Shown here one piece after another: positions 1 to 6,755 of a DNA stretch of 10,899 bases. Position numbers and translations under genes: made by a program. Each line of letters starts with the position of its first letter. Within the stretch, counting starts at the first letter, position 1. The notes under the pieces were generated by a model that was not told where the DNA came from, did no database searches, and saw only the letters and a list, made by a program, of their open reading frames with translations. Origin of the DNA: JAMOBE01 sp039908285 (GTDB taxonomy: Bacteria > Pseudomonadota > Alphaproteobacteria > Rhodospirillales > Rhodospirillaceae); contig JAMOBE010000112.1 of NCBI GenBank assembly GCA_039908285.1, forward strand, positions 1 through 10,899, written 5' to 3'.

Positions 1-431
1 GGCAGGGCGCCAGCGGCGATCTTCGCCTCGGCGTCCTTCAGCAGCGCCGTCACCTCGGCATGCTCGGCCGGCAGGGCGCCACCGCCGGCGATGCGCTGCT
101 CCGCCTCCAGCATCGAGCGCACCGTCGCCGCCATCTCCAGCAGGCGCTTGCCGTTCAGGTCGCCCCGTCCACCAGTGTGGTACTGGTTGTCACGATGGGC
201 CTCGAGGCGCTGGCCGGAGCGCTGCGCCATCACCATGGAGGTCACCTTGTCGTACCCCTGCCGCAGCAGGCGGTCCGCCTCCGGCAGGGCGCCAGCGGCG
301 ATCTTTGTCTCGGCGTTCTTCAGCAGCGTCGTCACTTCGGCATGCTCGGCCGGCAGGGCGCCGGCGCCGACGATGCGCTGCTCCGCCTCCAGCATGGAGC
401 GCACCGTCGCCGCCATTTCCTGCAGGCGCTG
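1..431. repeat. Intragenic tandem duplication, 282 bp period
   Basis: Bases 1 to about 149 match 283 to about 431 at a fixed offset of 282 bp, exactly 94 codons, so the duplication keeps the frame of the minus-strand gene. The first 23 bases of each copy are identical, and most differences elsewhere are scattered single bases. The left copy is cut by the window edge, so the full unit length and the total number of units are unknown. Confidence 0.85.
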
Positions 432-536
432 GACGGTCGGTGCGGGCTGGGCCCACGCGGCGGCGCACGGCGCCATGAGAGCCACGGCCAAGCCGAACAC
501 CGGCCCACGGATACGACGTGAAAGGACTCCCGACAT
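1..536 (-). CDS. Exported protein with internal duplicated segment (5' part only)
   Basis: An open frame starts at ATG (536-534) and stays open for 178 codons to the left edge, so the C-terminus is missing. A purine-rich GGGGGGAAG lies just upstream as a possible ribosome binding site. The N-terminus is a clear Sec signal peptide: a basic n-region (RRIR at 7-10), a hydrophobic core about 12-27, and a probable cut after Ala-Trp-Ala near residue 29, so the product should be periplasmic or secreted. The mature part is Ala/Glu-rich and probably helical. Residues 37-84 recur at 131-178 with 42 of 48 positions identical, an exact 94-residue period; the segment between carries EADRLLRQGYDKV and a QYHTGG stretch. 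I do not recognise the family and assign no function. It is divergent from the helicase gene, with 112 bp between the two starts. Confidence 0.75.
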   Translation of the reverse strand, partial: MSGVLSRRIRGPVFGLAVALMAPCAAAWAQPAPTVQRLQEMAATVRSMLEAEQRIVGAGALPAEHAEVTTLLKNAETKIAAGALPEADRLLRQGYDKVTSMVMAQRSGQRLEAHRDNQYHTGGRGDLNGKRLLEMAATVRSMLEAEQRIAGGGALPAEHAEVTALLKDAEAKIAAGAL

Positions 537-564
537 CCACTTCCCCCCATTCTGCCTGGGGCCA

Positions 565-594
565 TTTCAACCATTGCGCCGTCGGCGGCGTCAA
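565..594 (-). promoter_or_regulatory. Possible promoter of the exported repeat protein
   Basis: On the minus strand, TTGACG (594-589) is followed after 18 nt by TTGAAA (570-565), ending about 29 nt before the ATG. The -35 box is good and the -10 box is weak (3 of 6). This is the best candidate in the divergent gap 537-648. I saw no convincing promoter for the helicase on the other strand. Confidence 0.3.
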
Positions 595-648
595 GCTCTT
601 TTCTCGACAGCCCTTGCAATCGCCTCAGGGAAGCCCGATCCTCCGGCC

Positions 649-3144
649 ATGAGCGCGGACCCCGATCGCCCTCGTGTCGTCGCCGTCCTTGGGCCCACCA
701 ACACCGGCAAGACCTACCTTGCCGTCGAGCGCATGCTTGGTCATCGCTCAGGCATGATCGGCTTTCCGCTGCGCCTCCTGGCCCGCGAGAACTATGACCG
801 CATCGTCCGCGCGAGGGGGGCCGCCGCCGTCGCCCTGGTCACCGGCGAGGAGAAGATCGTCCCGCCCACCGCCGCCTATTTCGTCTGCACCGTCGAGTCC
901 ATGCCGCTTGACCGCCGGGTGTCCTTCCTGTGCGTGGACGAGATCCAGCTCTGCGCCGATCCCGACCGGGGGCATGTGTTCACCGACCGCCTGCTCCACG
1001 CCCGCGGCGAACACGAGACCATGTTCCTCGGGGCCGAGACCATCCGGCCGCTGCTGCGCCGCCTGGTGCCCGAGGCCGAGTTCATCGCCCGGCCGCGCTT
1101 TTCCAAGCTGACCTATGCCGAGCCGCGCAAGCTGACCCGGCTCGCCCCGCGGACGGCGGTGGTCGCGTTCTCGGCCGCCGAGGTCTATGCCATCGCCGAG
1201 CTGGTGCGACGCCAGAGCGGCGGGGCCGCCGTGGTGCTGGGCGCCCTCAGTCCCCGCACCCGCAACGCCCAGGTGGCGCTCTATCAGGCCGGCGAGGTGG
1301 ACTATCTGGTGGCCACCGACGCCATCGGCATGGGGCTCAACATGGACGTGGATCACGTCACCTTCGCCGCCCTGCGCAAGTTCGACGGCCGGGCGCCCCG
1401 CGACCTGACCGCGACCGAGGTGGCCCAGATCGCCGGCCGCGCCGGGCGCCACATGAACGACGGCACCTTCGGCACCTCGTCCGACGTGGGAGCCATGGAC
1501 CCGGAAGTGGTGGAGCGGGTGGAAAGCCACACCTTCCCGCCCCTCAAGGGCCTGTTCTGGCGCAATGACCGGCTGCGGTTCACCTCCATCGACTCCCTCC
1601 TCGGCAGCCTCGCCATGCCGCCGGCGCGGCCGGGCCTGGTGCGCGCCCGCCCGGCCGACGACCAGCTCGCGCTGGAGGCCCTGGCCCGCGACGAGGACAT
1701 CCGCCGCCTCGCCAGTGGGCACGAGGGAGTGGCACTCCTGTGGGACGTCTGCCAGATCCCGGATTTCCGCAAGGTGATGCCCGAGTCCCATGCCCGGCTG
1801 CTCGGACAGGTCTTTCGCCATCTGGCCCAGGAGGAGGGCCGGCTTCCCGCCGACTGGGTGGCCGGACACGTGCGCCGCCTGGACCGGGTGGACGGGGACA
1901 TCGAGGCACTGGTGGAGCGCATCGCCCACGTGCGCATCTGGACCTATATTTCGCACCGTCCGGGCTGGCTCGACGATCCCCTGCACTGGCAGGAGCACAC
2001 CCGGGCCATCGAGGATCGACTGTCCGACTCCCTGCACGAGCGGCTGACCCAGCGCTTCGTCGATCGGCGCACGGCGGTGCTGGTGCGGTCGCTGAAGACT
2101 CCGGGGCGACTCCGGGCCGCGGTTGATGGGACCGGCGAGGTCAAGGTGGAGGGGCATTTCGTCGGCCGGCTGTCGGGCCTGTGCTTCCTGGCCGACGGCG
2201 ACGGCGATCCCGCCGCCCGCCGCGCCGTGCTGGCCGCCGCCGCCCGGACCCTGCCCGACGAGATCATCCGCCGCGTCCGTCATATCGAGTCGGAACCCGA
2301 CGACGCCTTCGCCCTGTTGGACGACGGCACCGTGACGTGGCGCGGGGCGCCCCTGGCCCGCCTCGCCGCCGGGGCGGAGGCCCTGCGGCCGACGGTGGAG
2401 CCCCTGCCGTCGGATCTTCTCGACGGCCCGCTGCGGGAGCGGGTGCGTCGGCGGCTCTCCGACTGGATCACCGCCCACGTCGAGCGCATGGCGGCGCCGC
2501 TGGTGCGGCTACGCCAGGCTCCCCTCAGGGGCGCCGGCCGCGGCATCGCCTTCCAGCTCGGCGAGTCCCTCTGCGTCCTGCCGCGGCGCCTGGTGGAGGA
2601 CCAGCTTGCCGCCCTCGACGACGACGATCGGCGGGCGCTGGCGCGGCTTGGCGTCCGCATCGGCGTCGAGTCCCTCCTCGTGCCCGACATGCAGAAAGGC
2701 GCGCGCCGGCGCTTCGCCGGCCTGCTGTGGCGCACCCACGCCGGGACCGGAGCCACCATGCCGGCCATCCCGCCGGGACGGGTGTCGCAGCCGATCGCCG
2801 CGGGAGATCCGGAGTCGGCCTATCTCGCCCAGGGCTACCGGGTCCTCGGGGGCATGGCGGTGCGGGCGGACATGCTGGAGCGCTTCGCCGCCGAGGTTCG
2901 TCGCCACCTTCGCGACAACCCATGCGCCTCATTGCCCTCAGCGGTGCTATCGCTGCTCGGGCTCGGAAGTGACGATGGAGTCCGCGTGCTCTCGGCCCTC
3001 GGGTACGCGGTCGAGACCACGGACCAGGGGCTCAAGGTCGGCCGACGCAAGGGAAACAGCCGACAGCGCAAGCGCCGGCGGGATGATGACGGCGGTCTCG
3101 ACTCGTCTCCCTTCGCCGGACTGAGGCGACTGGCATCAAATTAG
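649..3144 (+). CDS. Suv3-like superfamily 2 RNA helicase
   Basis: The product is an 831-residue ATP-dependent helicase of the Ski2/Suv3 group. Motifs appear in order: Walker A GPTNTGKT (15-22), TGEE in the region after motif Ia, motif II DEIQ (97-100, the variant typical of mitochondrial SUV3), motif III-like FLGAE, motif V ATDAIGMGLN (222-231) and motif VI QIAGRAGR (260-267). A long C-terminal region follows, with the alphaproteobacterial pattern around the GIAFQLGE and LCVLPRR segments, ending in a basic Arg/Lys-rich tail (about 795-815) that could bind RNA. In mitochondria SUV3 unwinds RNA for the degradosome with PNPase; the bacterial role is less clear, and RNA turnover is inferred. The frame is open upstream to position 91, but ATG 649 is chosen because the Walker A strand follows at once and earlier starts would overlap the divergent gene. 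A CAGGGAAG about 15 nt upstream is only a modest ribosome site. Confidence 0.92.
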   Translation: MSADPDRPRVVAVLGPTNTGKTYLAVERMLGHRSGMIGFPLRLLARENYDRIVRARGAAAVALVTGEEKIVPPTAAYFVCTVESMPLDRRVSFLCVDEIQLCADPDRGHVFTDRLLHARGEHETMFLGAETIRPLLRRLVPEAEFIARPRFSKLTYAEPRKLTRLAPRTAVVAFSAAEVYAIAELVRRQSGGAAVVLGALSPRTRNAQVALYQAGEVDYLVATDAIGMGLNMDVDHVTFAALRKFDGRAPRDLTATEVAQIAGRAGRHMNDGTFGTSSDVGAMDPEVVERVESHTFPPLKGLFWRNDRLRFTSIDSLLGSLAMPPARPGLVRARPADDQLALEALARDEDIRRLASGHEGVALLWDVCQIPDFRKVMPESHARLLGQVFRHLAQEEGRLPADWVAGHVRRLDRVDGDIEALVERIAHVRIWTYISHRPGWLDDPLHWQEHTRAIEDRLSDSLHERLTQRFVDRRTAVLVRSLKTPGRLRAAVDGTGEVKVEGHFVGRLSGLCFLADGDGDPAARRAVLAAAARTLPDEIIRRVRHIESEPDDAFALLDDGTVTWRGAPLARLAAGAEALRPTVEPLPSDLLDGPLRERVRRRLSDWITAHVERMAAPLVRLRQAPLRGAGRGIAFQLGESLCVLPRRLVEDQLAALDDDDRRALARLGVRIGVESLLVPDMQKGARRRFAGLLWRTHAGTGATMPAIPPGRVSQPIAAGDPESAYLAQGYRVLGGMAVRADMLERFAAEVRRHLRDNPCASLPSAVLSLLGLGSDDGVRVLSALGYAVETTDQGLKVGRRKGNSRQRKRRRDDDGGLDSSPFAGLRRLASN

Positions 3145-3179
3145 TGCGATTTTCCCTCGTACCCACCGCAGTTAGCTCG

Positions 3180-3208
3180 TTGACCTTGCCGAAAGCGGAC
3201 TCTATCGT
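3180..3208 (+). promoter_or_regulatory. Probable sigma-70 type promoter for the SET gene
   Basis: TTGACC (3180-3185) and TATCGT (3203-3208) are separated by exactly 17 nt. Matches are 5 of 6 for the -35 box and 4 of 6 for the -10 box. It sits in the 133-bp gap after the helicase stop, about 70 nt before the SET start, which suggests that the SET gene is transcribed independently. Confidence 0.5.
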
Positions 3209-3277
3209 TGTCCGTCGTTCCATTCCGGGCAAGGGTCCGGAGGACGGTCAGCCCCGCAACCGTGGAGACCCGCGTCG

Positions 3278-3706
3278 ATGACGTTCGAGAGCAATCCCCT
3301 CCGGGGGAGCAGCGACCAGCGCAAACTGCTCAATGTGCATTACTATGGTCCCGGAAAAGGACGTGGCGTCCTGGCTGGGGAGGATATCGCCAAAGGCGAG
3401 TTGATCGAACGCTCTCCGGTCCTGATCATCCCCGACGCCGACAGGGCCGGCATCGATCCTTCCATCATCTTCACCTACATCTTCATGTGGGAGCATGATA
3501 CCGTCGAGGAGGATCTGTACAAGCACAAGGGTCGGGCTGGAATCGCGCTCGGTTACACGAGCCTTCTCAACCACTCCTATACCCCGAATGCCGACTTCGT
3601 CCGCCACATCGACCACGATTACCTTGATATCGTCGCTCTACGGGACATCAAGACCGGTGAAGAGATCACCATCGACTATCAGATGACGCTCTGGTTCACC
3701 CCCTGA
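3278..3706 (+). CDS. Small SET-domain protein, putative protein-lysine methyltransferase
   Basis: This 142-residue protein is almost only a SET domain. It shows the N-terminal GKGRGV strand (26-31), which in SET enzymes begins the S-adenosylmethionine site, then EDIAKGELIE (35-44), the NHS motif (98-100) in LLNHSYTPNADF, and the C-terminal RDIKTGEEITIDY (122-134) with the conserved tyrosine. These are the usual cofactor and catalytic motifs, so an active enzyme transferring methyl from SAM to a lysine is plausible. No pre-SET or post-SET cysteine cluster is present, as in many compact bacterial SET proteins. The ATG at 3278 is supported by GGAGA at 3264-3268 with 9 nt spacing. The target cannot be told from context: the neighbours are a helicase and a response regulator. 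It is probably cytoplasmic, with no signal peptide. Confidence 0.85.
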   Translation: MTFESNPLRGSSDQRKLLNVHYYGPGKGRGVLAGEDIAKGELIERSPVLIIPDADRAGIDPSIIFTYIFMWEHDTVEEDLYKHKGRAGIALGYTSLLNHSYTPNADFVRHIDHDYLDIVALRDIKTGEEITIDYQMTLWFTP

Positions 3707-3725
3707 GGGCGCGTGTGCGCGCCCT
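3706..3725. terminator. GC-rich hairpin at the SET stop codon
   Basis: AGGGCGCG (3706-3713) and CGCGCCCT (3718-3725) form a perfect 8-bp stem with a TGTG loop. The stem begins at the last base of the TGA stop. No T-run follows, so it may pause transcription or protect an mRNA end instead of being a standard intrinsic terminator. Confidence 0.4.
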
Positions 3726-3802
3726 GGCGGAAGAAAATTTCGCTCCTGGCGCGAAAGCGTCTAGAGTGGGATCGAGACTGGCCGGTCCGCGGCGGCTTCC
3801 CT

Positions 3803-3809
3803 GGAGGGG
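3803..3809 (+). promoter_or_regulatory. Ribosome binding site fixing a GTG start
   Basis: GGAGGGG lies 3 nt before the GTG at 3813, with the GGAGG core 5 nt away. This strong Shine-Dalgarno sequence fixes GTG as the start of the response regulator. The first in-frame ATG comes only at about residue 60, inside the receiver domain. Confidence 0.7.
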
Positions 3810-3812
3810 CGG

Positions 3813-4748
3813 GTGCGATTTGAAACCATAAGGGTCGTGATCGGCGAGCCCGGCCGCGAGGTGCGTCAAAGCATCCGGACCGCCCTCTTCGACCGGGGGT
3901 TTCGCCTCATCCACGAGGCGGAGTCGGTCCAGGCGCTGTCCGAGTTCGTCAAGAGCGGCAACGCGGACCTGATCATCGGCGACATCGCCATGCCCGACGG
4001 CAGCTACTGCAACCTGGTGCGCCGATTCCGTCACCACGAGATCGGCCCCAGCCCCTTCATCCTGGTCATCTCCCTGATGGAGAACCCGACGGCGGAGGCG
4101 GTCAAGAAGGTCTTCGATTCGGGCACCGACGACCTGATCGTCAAGCCCTTCGCGCCAAACCAGCTCATCGAGCGGGTGATGACGCTGGCCAGGGGCCGCA
4201 AGCCCTTCGTCGTCACCCACGACTACATCGGCCCCGACCGGCGCCGCGGGCCGCCCCGTCCCGGTGCCGCCGAGACCCCCCTCATCGAGGTGCCCAATCC
4301 CCTGCGGGCCAAGGCCAACGGCGAGGTGGACCCGATTCGCCTGCAGCAGATGATCGACGCAGCCGCCGCCCTGATCAACGAGCAGAAGATGGAGCGTCAC
4401 GCCACGCAGATCACCTATCTGCTGGAGCGGATCATCCCCGCCTATGAAATGGGGGGGGGACCGAAACTGGACACGCTGTTGGACCAGCTCCTGTACGCCG
4501 GCGAGGACCTGAGTCGACGCCTGCGCGGGACCCGCTATGCCCACGTCGCCGAGCTGGCCATGTCGCTGGTGGGCCTGACCATGCGCATCCGCAACGGCGG
4601 CATGAAGGCTGACTACAAGGACTACGAGCTGCTGCCCAAGCTGTGCCAGGCCATCGACCGGGCCTTCAGCCGCGAGGCCAATACGGCCGAAGTGGCAAAG
4701 GAGATCTCGCGGACCCTCGGCAAGGTGGTCGCCGGCACCCGCCAATAA
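3813..4748 (+). CDS. Response regulator: receiver domain plus uncharacterised helical C-terminal domain
   Basis: The 311-residue product starts with GTG. The N-terminal ~120 residues form a CheY-like receiver: phosphoacceptor Asp57 in GDIAMPDG, switch Ser87 in LVISL, and Lys111 in LIVKPF. The usual acidic pair after strand 1 is reduced to Glu12 followed by Pro13 (IGEPG), so Mg2+ binding may be altered, although one acidic residue remains. A linker with YIGPDRRRG (about 136-144) follows. Residues about 180-311 appear entirely helical, with no recognisable DNA-binding, GGDEF, EAL or kinase motif, so the output is unknown; a protein-interaction or phosphotransfer-like role is possible but no candidate His motif stands out. 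No histidine kinase is adjacent, so it is an orphan here. A strong hairpin follows the stop. Confidence 0.85.
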   Translation: MRFETIRVVIGEPGREVRQSIRTALFDRGFRLIHEAESVQALSEFVKSGNADLIIGDIAMPDGSYCNLVRRFRHHEIGPSPFILVISLMENPTAEAVKKVFDSGTDDLIVKPFAPNQLIERVMTLARGRKPFVVTHDYIGPDRRRGPPRPGAAETPLIEVPNPLRAKANGEVDPIRLQQMIDAAAALINEQKMERHATQITYLLERIIPAYEMGGGPKLDTLLDQLLYAGEDLSRRLRGTRYAHVAELAMSLVGLTMRIRNGGMKADYKDYELLPKLCQAIDRAFSREANTAEVAKEISRTLGKVVAGTRQ

Positions 4749-4776
4749 AGCCCTCCCCCATCGAGGGGGAGGGCTT
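4748..4776 (+). terminator. Strong palindromic hairpin after the response regulator
   Basis: A perfect 12-bp stem (4748-4759 with 4765-4776, loop ATCGA) begins at the last base of the TAA stop. The arms read AAGCCCTCCCCC and GGGGGAGGGCTT, followed by AAGTTT instead of a pure T-run. It probably ends transcription before cbiD. Its AAGCCCTC start resembles the repeats in cobK and cobB, so it may be a single-hairpin relative of that family. Confidence 0.6.
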
Positions 4777-4793
4777 AAGTTTGCTGGAAACGG

Positions 4794-5870
4794 ATGGTTT
4801 TCATGCGAAAGGGCTGGACCACCGGCGCCTGTGCCGCCGCCGCCGCCAGGGCGGCCTTTGCCGGGCTGATCACCGGGGCATGTCCGGCGACGGTCAGGGT
4901 CGTTCTGCCCCATGACGTGACGGCCGGGTTCGCCGTCCACCGGGCGAGGGTGGAGGGGAGCGGCGCCACGGCGTCCGTCATCAAGGACGCCGGCGACGAC
5001 GCCGACATCACCCACGGGGCGGAGATCGTCGCCACCGTCGAGCCCGGGCCTCCGGGAAGCGGCATCACCTTCCGGGCCGGGCCGGGCGTGGGCACGGTGA
5101 CCCGGCCCGGGCTGCCCATGGCGGTGGGCGAGCCGGCCATCACCCCCGGTCCCCGGGCCATCATCGGCGTCAACCTGCGGGCGCTGGCGACCGAGCATGG
5201 GCGCGAGGCGGACCTCGTCGTCACCATCGCCATTCCCGACGGCGAGCGTCTCGCGCCGGAGACCCTCAACGGACGGCTCGGCATCGTCGGCGGCCTGTCG
5301 ATTCTTGGCACCACGGGCGTGGTGGTGCCCTATTCCCGCTCGGCGTGGGTGGCGACCATCCATCGCTGCGTGACCATGGCCCGCGCCTGCGGCATCACCC
5401 ATGTCGGCGCCGCCACCGGCCGGACGTCGGAGGCGGCGGTGCGGCGTCTCCATGGCCTCGCCGATCCGGCGATGATCGACATGGGAGACTTCGCCGGAGC
5501 CCTGCTCAGGTCCCTGCGCCACCAGCCGGTACCGCGACTGACCATCGGCGGCGGATTCGCCAAGCTGGTGAAGCTGGGACAGGGGTCACTCGACCTGCAC
5601 TCGGCGCACAGCCGGGTCGACATGACCTGGCTGGCGGCGCTGACCGCCGGCTGCGGCGCCGACTCCGGCCTGGTCGCGGCGGTGACGGCGGCGACCAGCG
5701 CCGCTCATGCGCTGGACCTGGCGACGGCGCGGGCGGTGCCCCTCGGGCCGGCCGTGGCCAGGGCGGCACGGGAGACGGCGCTGGCGGCACTCGGGGAGAC
5801 GACGGATATGGCGGTGGACGTGCTGGTGGTGGACCGCCTGGGGCGGACGGTGGGTCATGCCGGACCGTGA
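4794..5870 (+). CDS. cbiD: Cobalt-precorrin-5B (C1)-methyltransferase CbiD
   Basis: CbiD methylates C1 of cobalt-precorrin-5B with S-adenosylmethionine, giving cobalt-precorrin-6A, in the oxygen-independent branch of cobalamin synthesis in the cytoplasm. The 358-residue product is of normal length and has the family signatures: RKGWTTGACAAAAA (5-18), DAGDDADITHG (65-75), GGLSILGTTG (166-175) and DMGDFAG (229-235). ATG 4794 is taken with GGAAA at 4786-4790; a second ATG at 4803, which begins directly with MRKGW, is an equally possible start. It overlaps cobK by 14 nt, which implies translational coupling. Its presence points to the early-cobalt-insertion type of pathway; an aerobic route would use CobF instead. 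Confidence 0.95.
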   Translation: MVFMRKGWTTGACAAAAARAAFAGLITGACPATVRVVLPHDVTAGFAVHRARVEGSGATASVIKDAGDDADITHGAEIVATVEPGPPGSGITFRAGPGVGTVTRPGLPMAVGEPAITPGPRAIIGVNLRALATEHGREADLVVTIAIPDGERLAPETLNGRLGIVGGLSILGTTGVVVPYSRSAWVATIHRCVTMARACGITHVGAATGRTSEAAVRRLHGLADPAMIDMGDFAGALLRSLRHQPVPRLTIGGGFAKLVKLGQGSLDLHSAHSRVDMTWLAALTAGCGADSGLVAAVTAATSAAHALDLATARAVPLGPAVARAARETALAALGETTDMAVDVLVVDRLGRTVGHAGP

Positions 5871-6726
5871 CGGGCGACCCGCCGTTCTGATTCTGGGCGG
5901 AACCACCGAGGGACTGGCGCTGGCCGAGGCCATGACCCGGGCCTTCGGGGAGCGGCTGCGGCTCGTCTCGTCGCTGGCTGGCGTAACCAGGCCACTCCGC
6001 CTGCCACCGGGCGAGGTGCGCAGCGGTCCCTTCGGCGGCGTTGACGGGCTGGTCGCCTATCTGCGCGACGAGGCCATCGACGCCGTCATCGACGCCACCC
6101 ACCCCTTTGCCGCGACGATGTCCCGCCACGCCCGCCTGGCCTCCGAGGCCATGGGTATCCGCCGCCTGGTCCTCGCCCGGCCGATGTGGCGACAGGACCC
6201 GGCCGATCGCTGGACCCTGGTCGCGGACATGGCCGAGGCGGCACGGCGGCTGCCCATCCTCGGCCGGCGGGCCTTTCTCACCGTCGGAGCCAGGGATCTC
6301 CAGGCCTTCGCCGGGATGGAGGAGGCGTGGTTCCTGGTGCGCCTTCCCACCGCGCCGCCGGATCCGGTGCCGCTCGTACATTACGCGGTGGTGGTCGGGG
6401 GCGGGGGTGAGGACGAGGCGCTGATGGCCGAGCACCGCATCGATGTCCTCGTCACCCGGGCCAGCGGCGGACGCGCCACCGAAGCCAAGATCGGCGCGGC
6501 GCGGCGCCTTGGCCTGCCCGTGCTGATGCTGCGCCGCCCCCCGCCCGAGCCCGGCGCCACGGTCGATACCATCGCCGCCGCCCTGGCCTGGTTTGCTCAA
6601 AAGCCCTCTCCCCCCTCTTCCGGGGGGAGAGGGTTGGGTGAGGGGGGTGCCGAAGCTCCCAAGATGGTGCCGCCCGCCCCACCCCCTCACCCCGGCCCTC
6701 TCCCCCTCGAGGGGGAGAGGGAGTAG
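5857..6726 (+). CDS. cobK: Precorrin-6A reductase (CobK/CbiJ) with repeat-derived C-terminal tail
   Basis: This enzyme reduces (cobalt-)precorrin-6A to 6B with a nicotinamide cofactor, the step right after CbiD. Signatures are the N-terminal LILGGTTEG (11-19), IDATHPFA (78-85) and TRASGG followed by KIGAARRLGLPVLMLRRP (200-228). ATG 5857 lies inside the end of cbiD in another frame, giving a 14-nt overlap. The product is 289 residues where the family is usually near 250. Residues 1-248 account for the whole enzyme and end in the usual AAALAWF helix. Residues 249-289 are Pro/Gly-rich and encoded entirely by a palindromic repeat doublet, which also supplies the TAG stop. The tail is therefore probably an acquired appendage; activity is likely to be kept because the core is complete. 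Confidence 0.9.
   Translation: MPDRDGRPAVLILGGTTEGLALAEAMTRAFGERLRLVSSLAGVTRPLRLPPGEVRSGPFGGVDGLVAYLRDEAIDAVIDATHPFAATMSRHARLASEAMGIRRLVLARPMWRQDPADRWTLVADMAEAARRLPILGRRAFLTVGARDLQAFAGMEEAWFLVRLPTAPPDPVPLVHYAVVVGGGGEDEALMAEHRIDVLVTRASGGRATEAKIGAARRLGLPVLMLRRPPPEPGATVDTIAAALAWFAQKPSPPSSGGRGLGEGGAEAPKMVPPAPPPHPGPLPLEGERE
6601..6721. repeat. Palindromic repeat doublet (REP/BIME-like) inside the 3' end of cobK
   Basis: Two GC-rich hairpins face each other as inverted copies. The left has a 12-bp stem (6604-6615 with 6622-6633, loop TCTTCC). The right is a perfect 26-nt palindrome (6696-6721) centred on CTCGAG. Next to them are inverted outer arms: GGGTGAGGGGGGT ending at 6648, and ACCCCCTCACCCC from 6681. 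About 32 nt of unique spacer lies between. GGGAGAGGG-type hairpins are dispersed in many proteobacterial genomes. This doublet ends just before the cobK stop and 35 bp from the end of the convergent minus-strand gene, so it may also act as a bidirectional transcript end. Confidence 0.85.
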
Positions 6727-6755
6727 GGGTTGCCAATTCTTTTCAGCTTCAGGAC

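Noticed and set aside
91..648. An N-terminal extension of the helicase, since the frame is open back to position 91
   Set aside because: It would be antisense to a gene with a signal peptide and an in-frame repeat. The encoded sequence is Arg/Ser-rich and unlike any helicase N-terminus.
748..2478. A 576-codon minus-strand frame opposite the helicase
   Set aside because: It mirrors helicase codons and shows no ribosome site or recognisable motif.
3738..3756. Inverted repeat TTTCGC / GCGAAA before the response regulator as an operator
   Set aside because: Only 6 bp per arm, no matching partner elsewhere in the window and no adjacent regulator gene to link it to.
3696..5522. A 608-codon minus-strand frame opposite the response regulator and cbiD
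   Set aside because: It has shadow-frame composition and passes straight through a strong terminator hairpin.
6601..6721. CRISPR array or insertion-sequence ends
   Set aside because: There are only two facing hairpins with no regular spacers, no transposase, and no visible target-site duplication.
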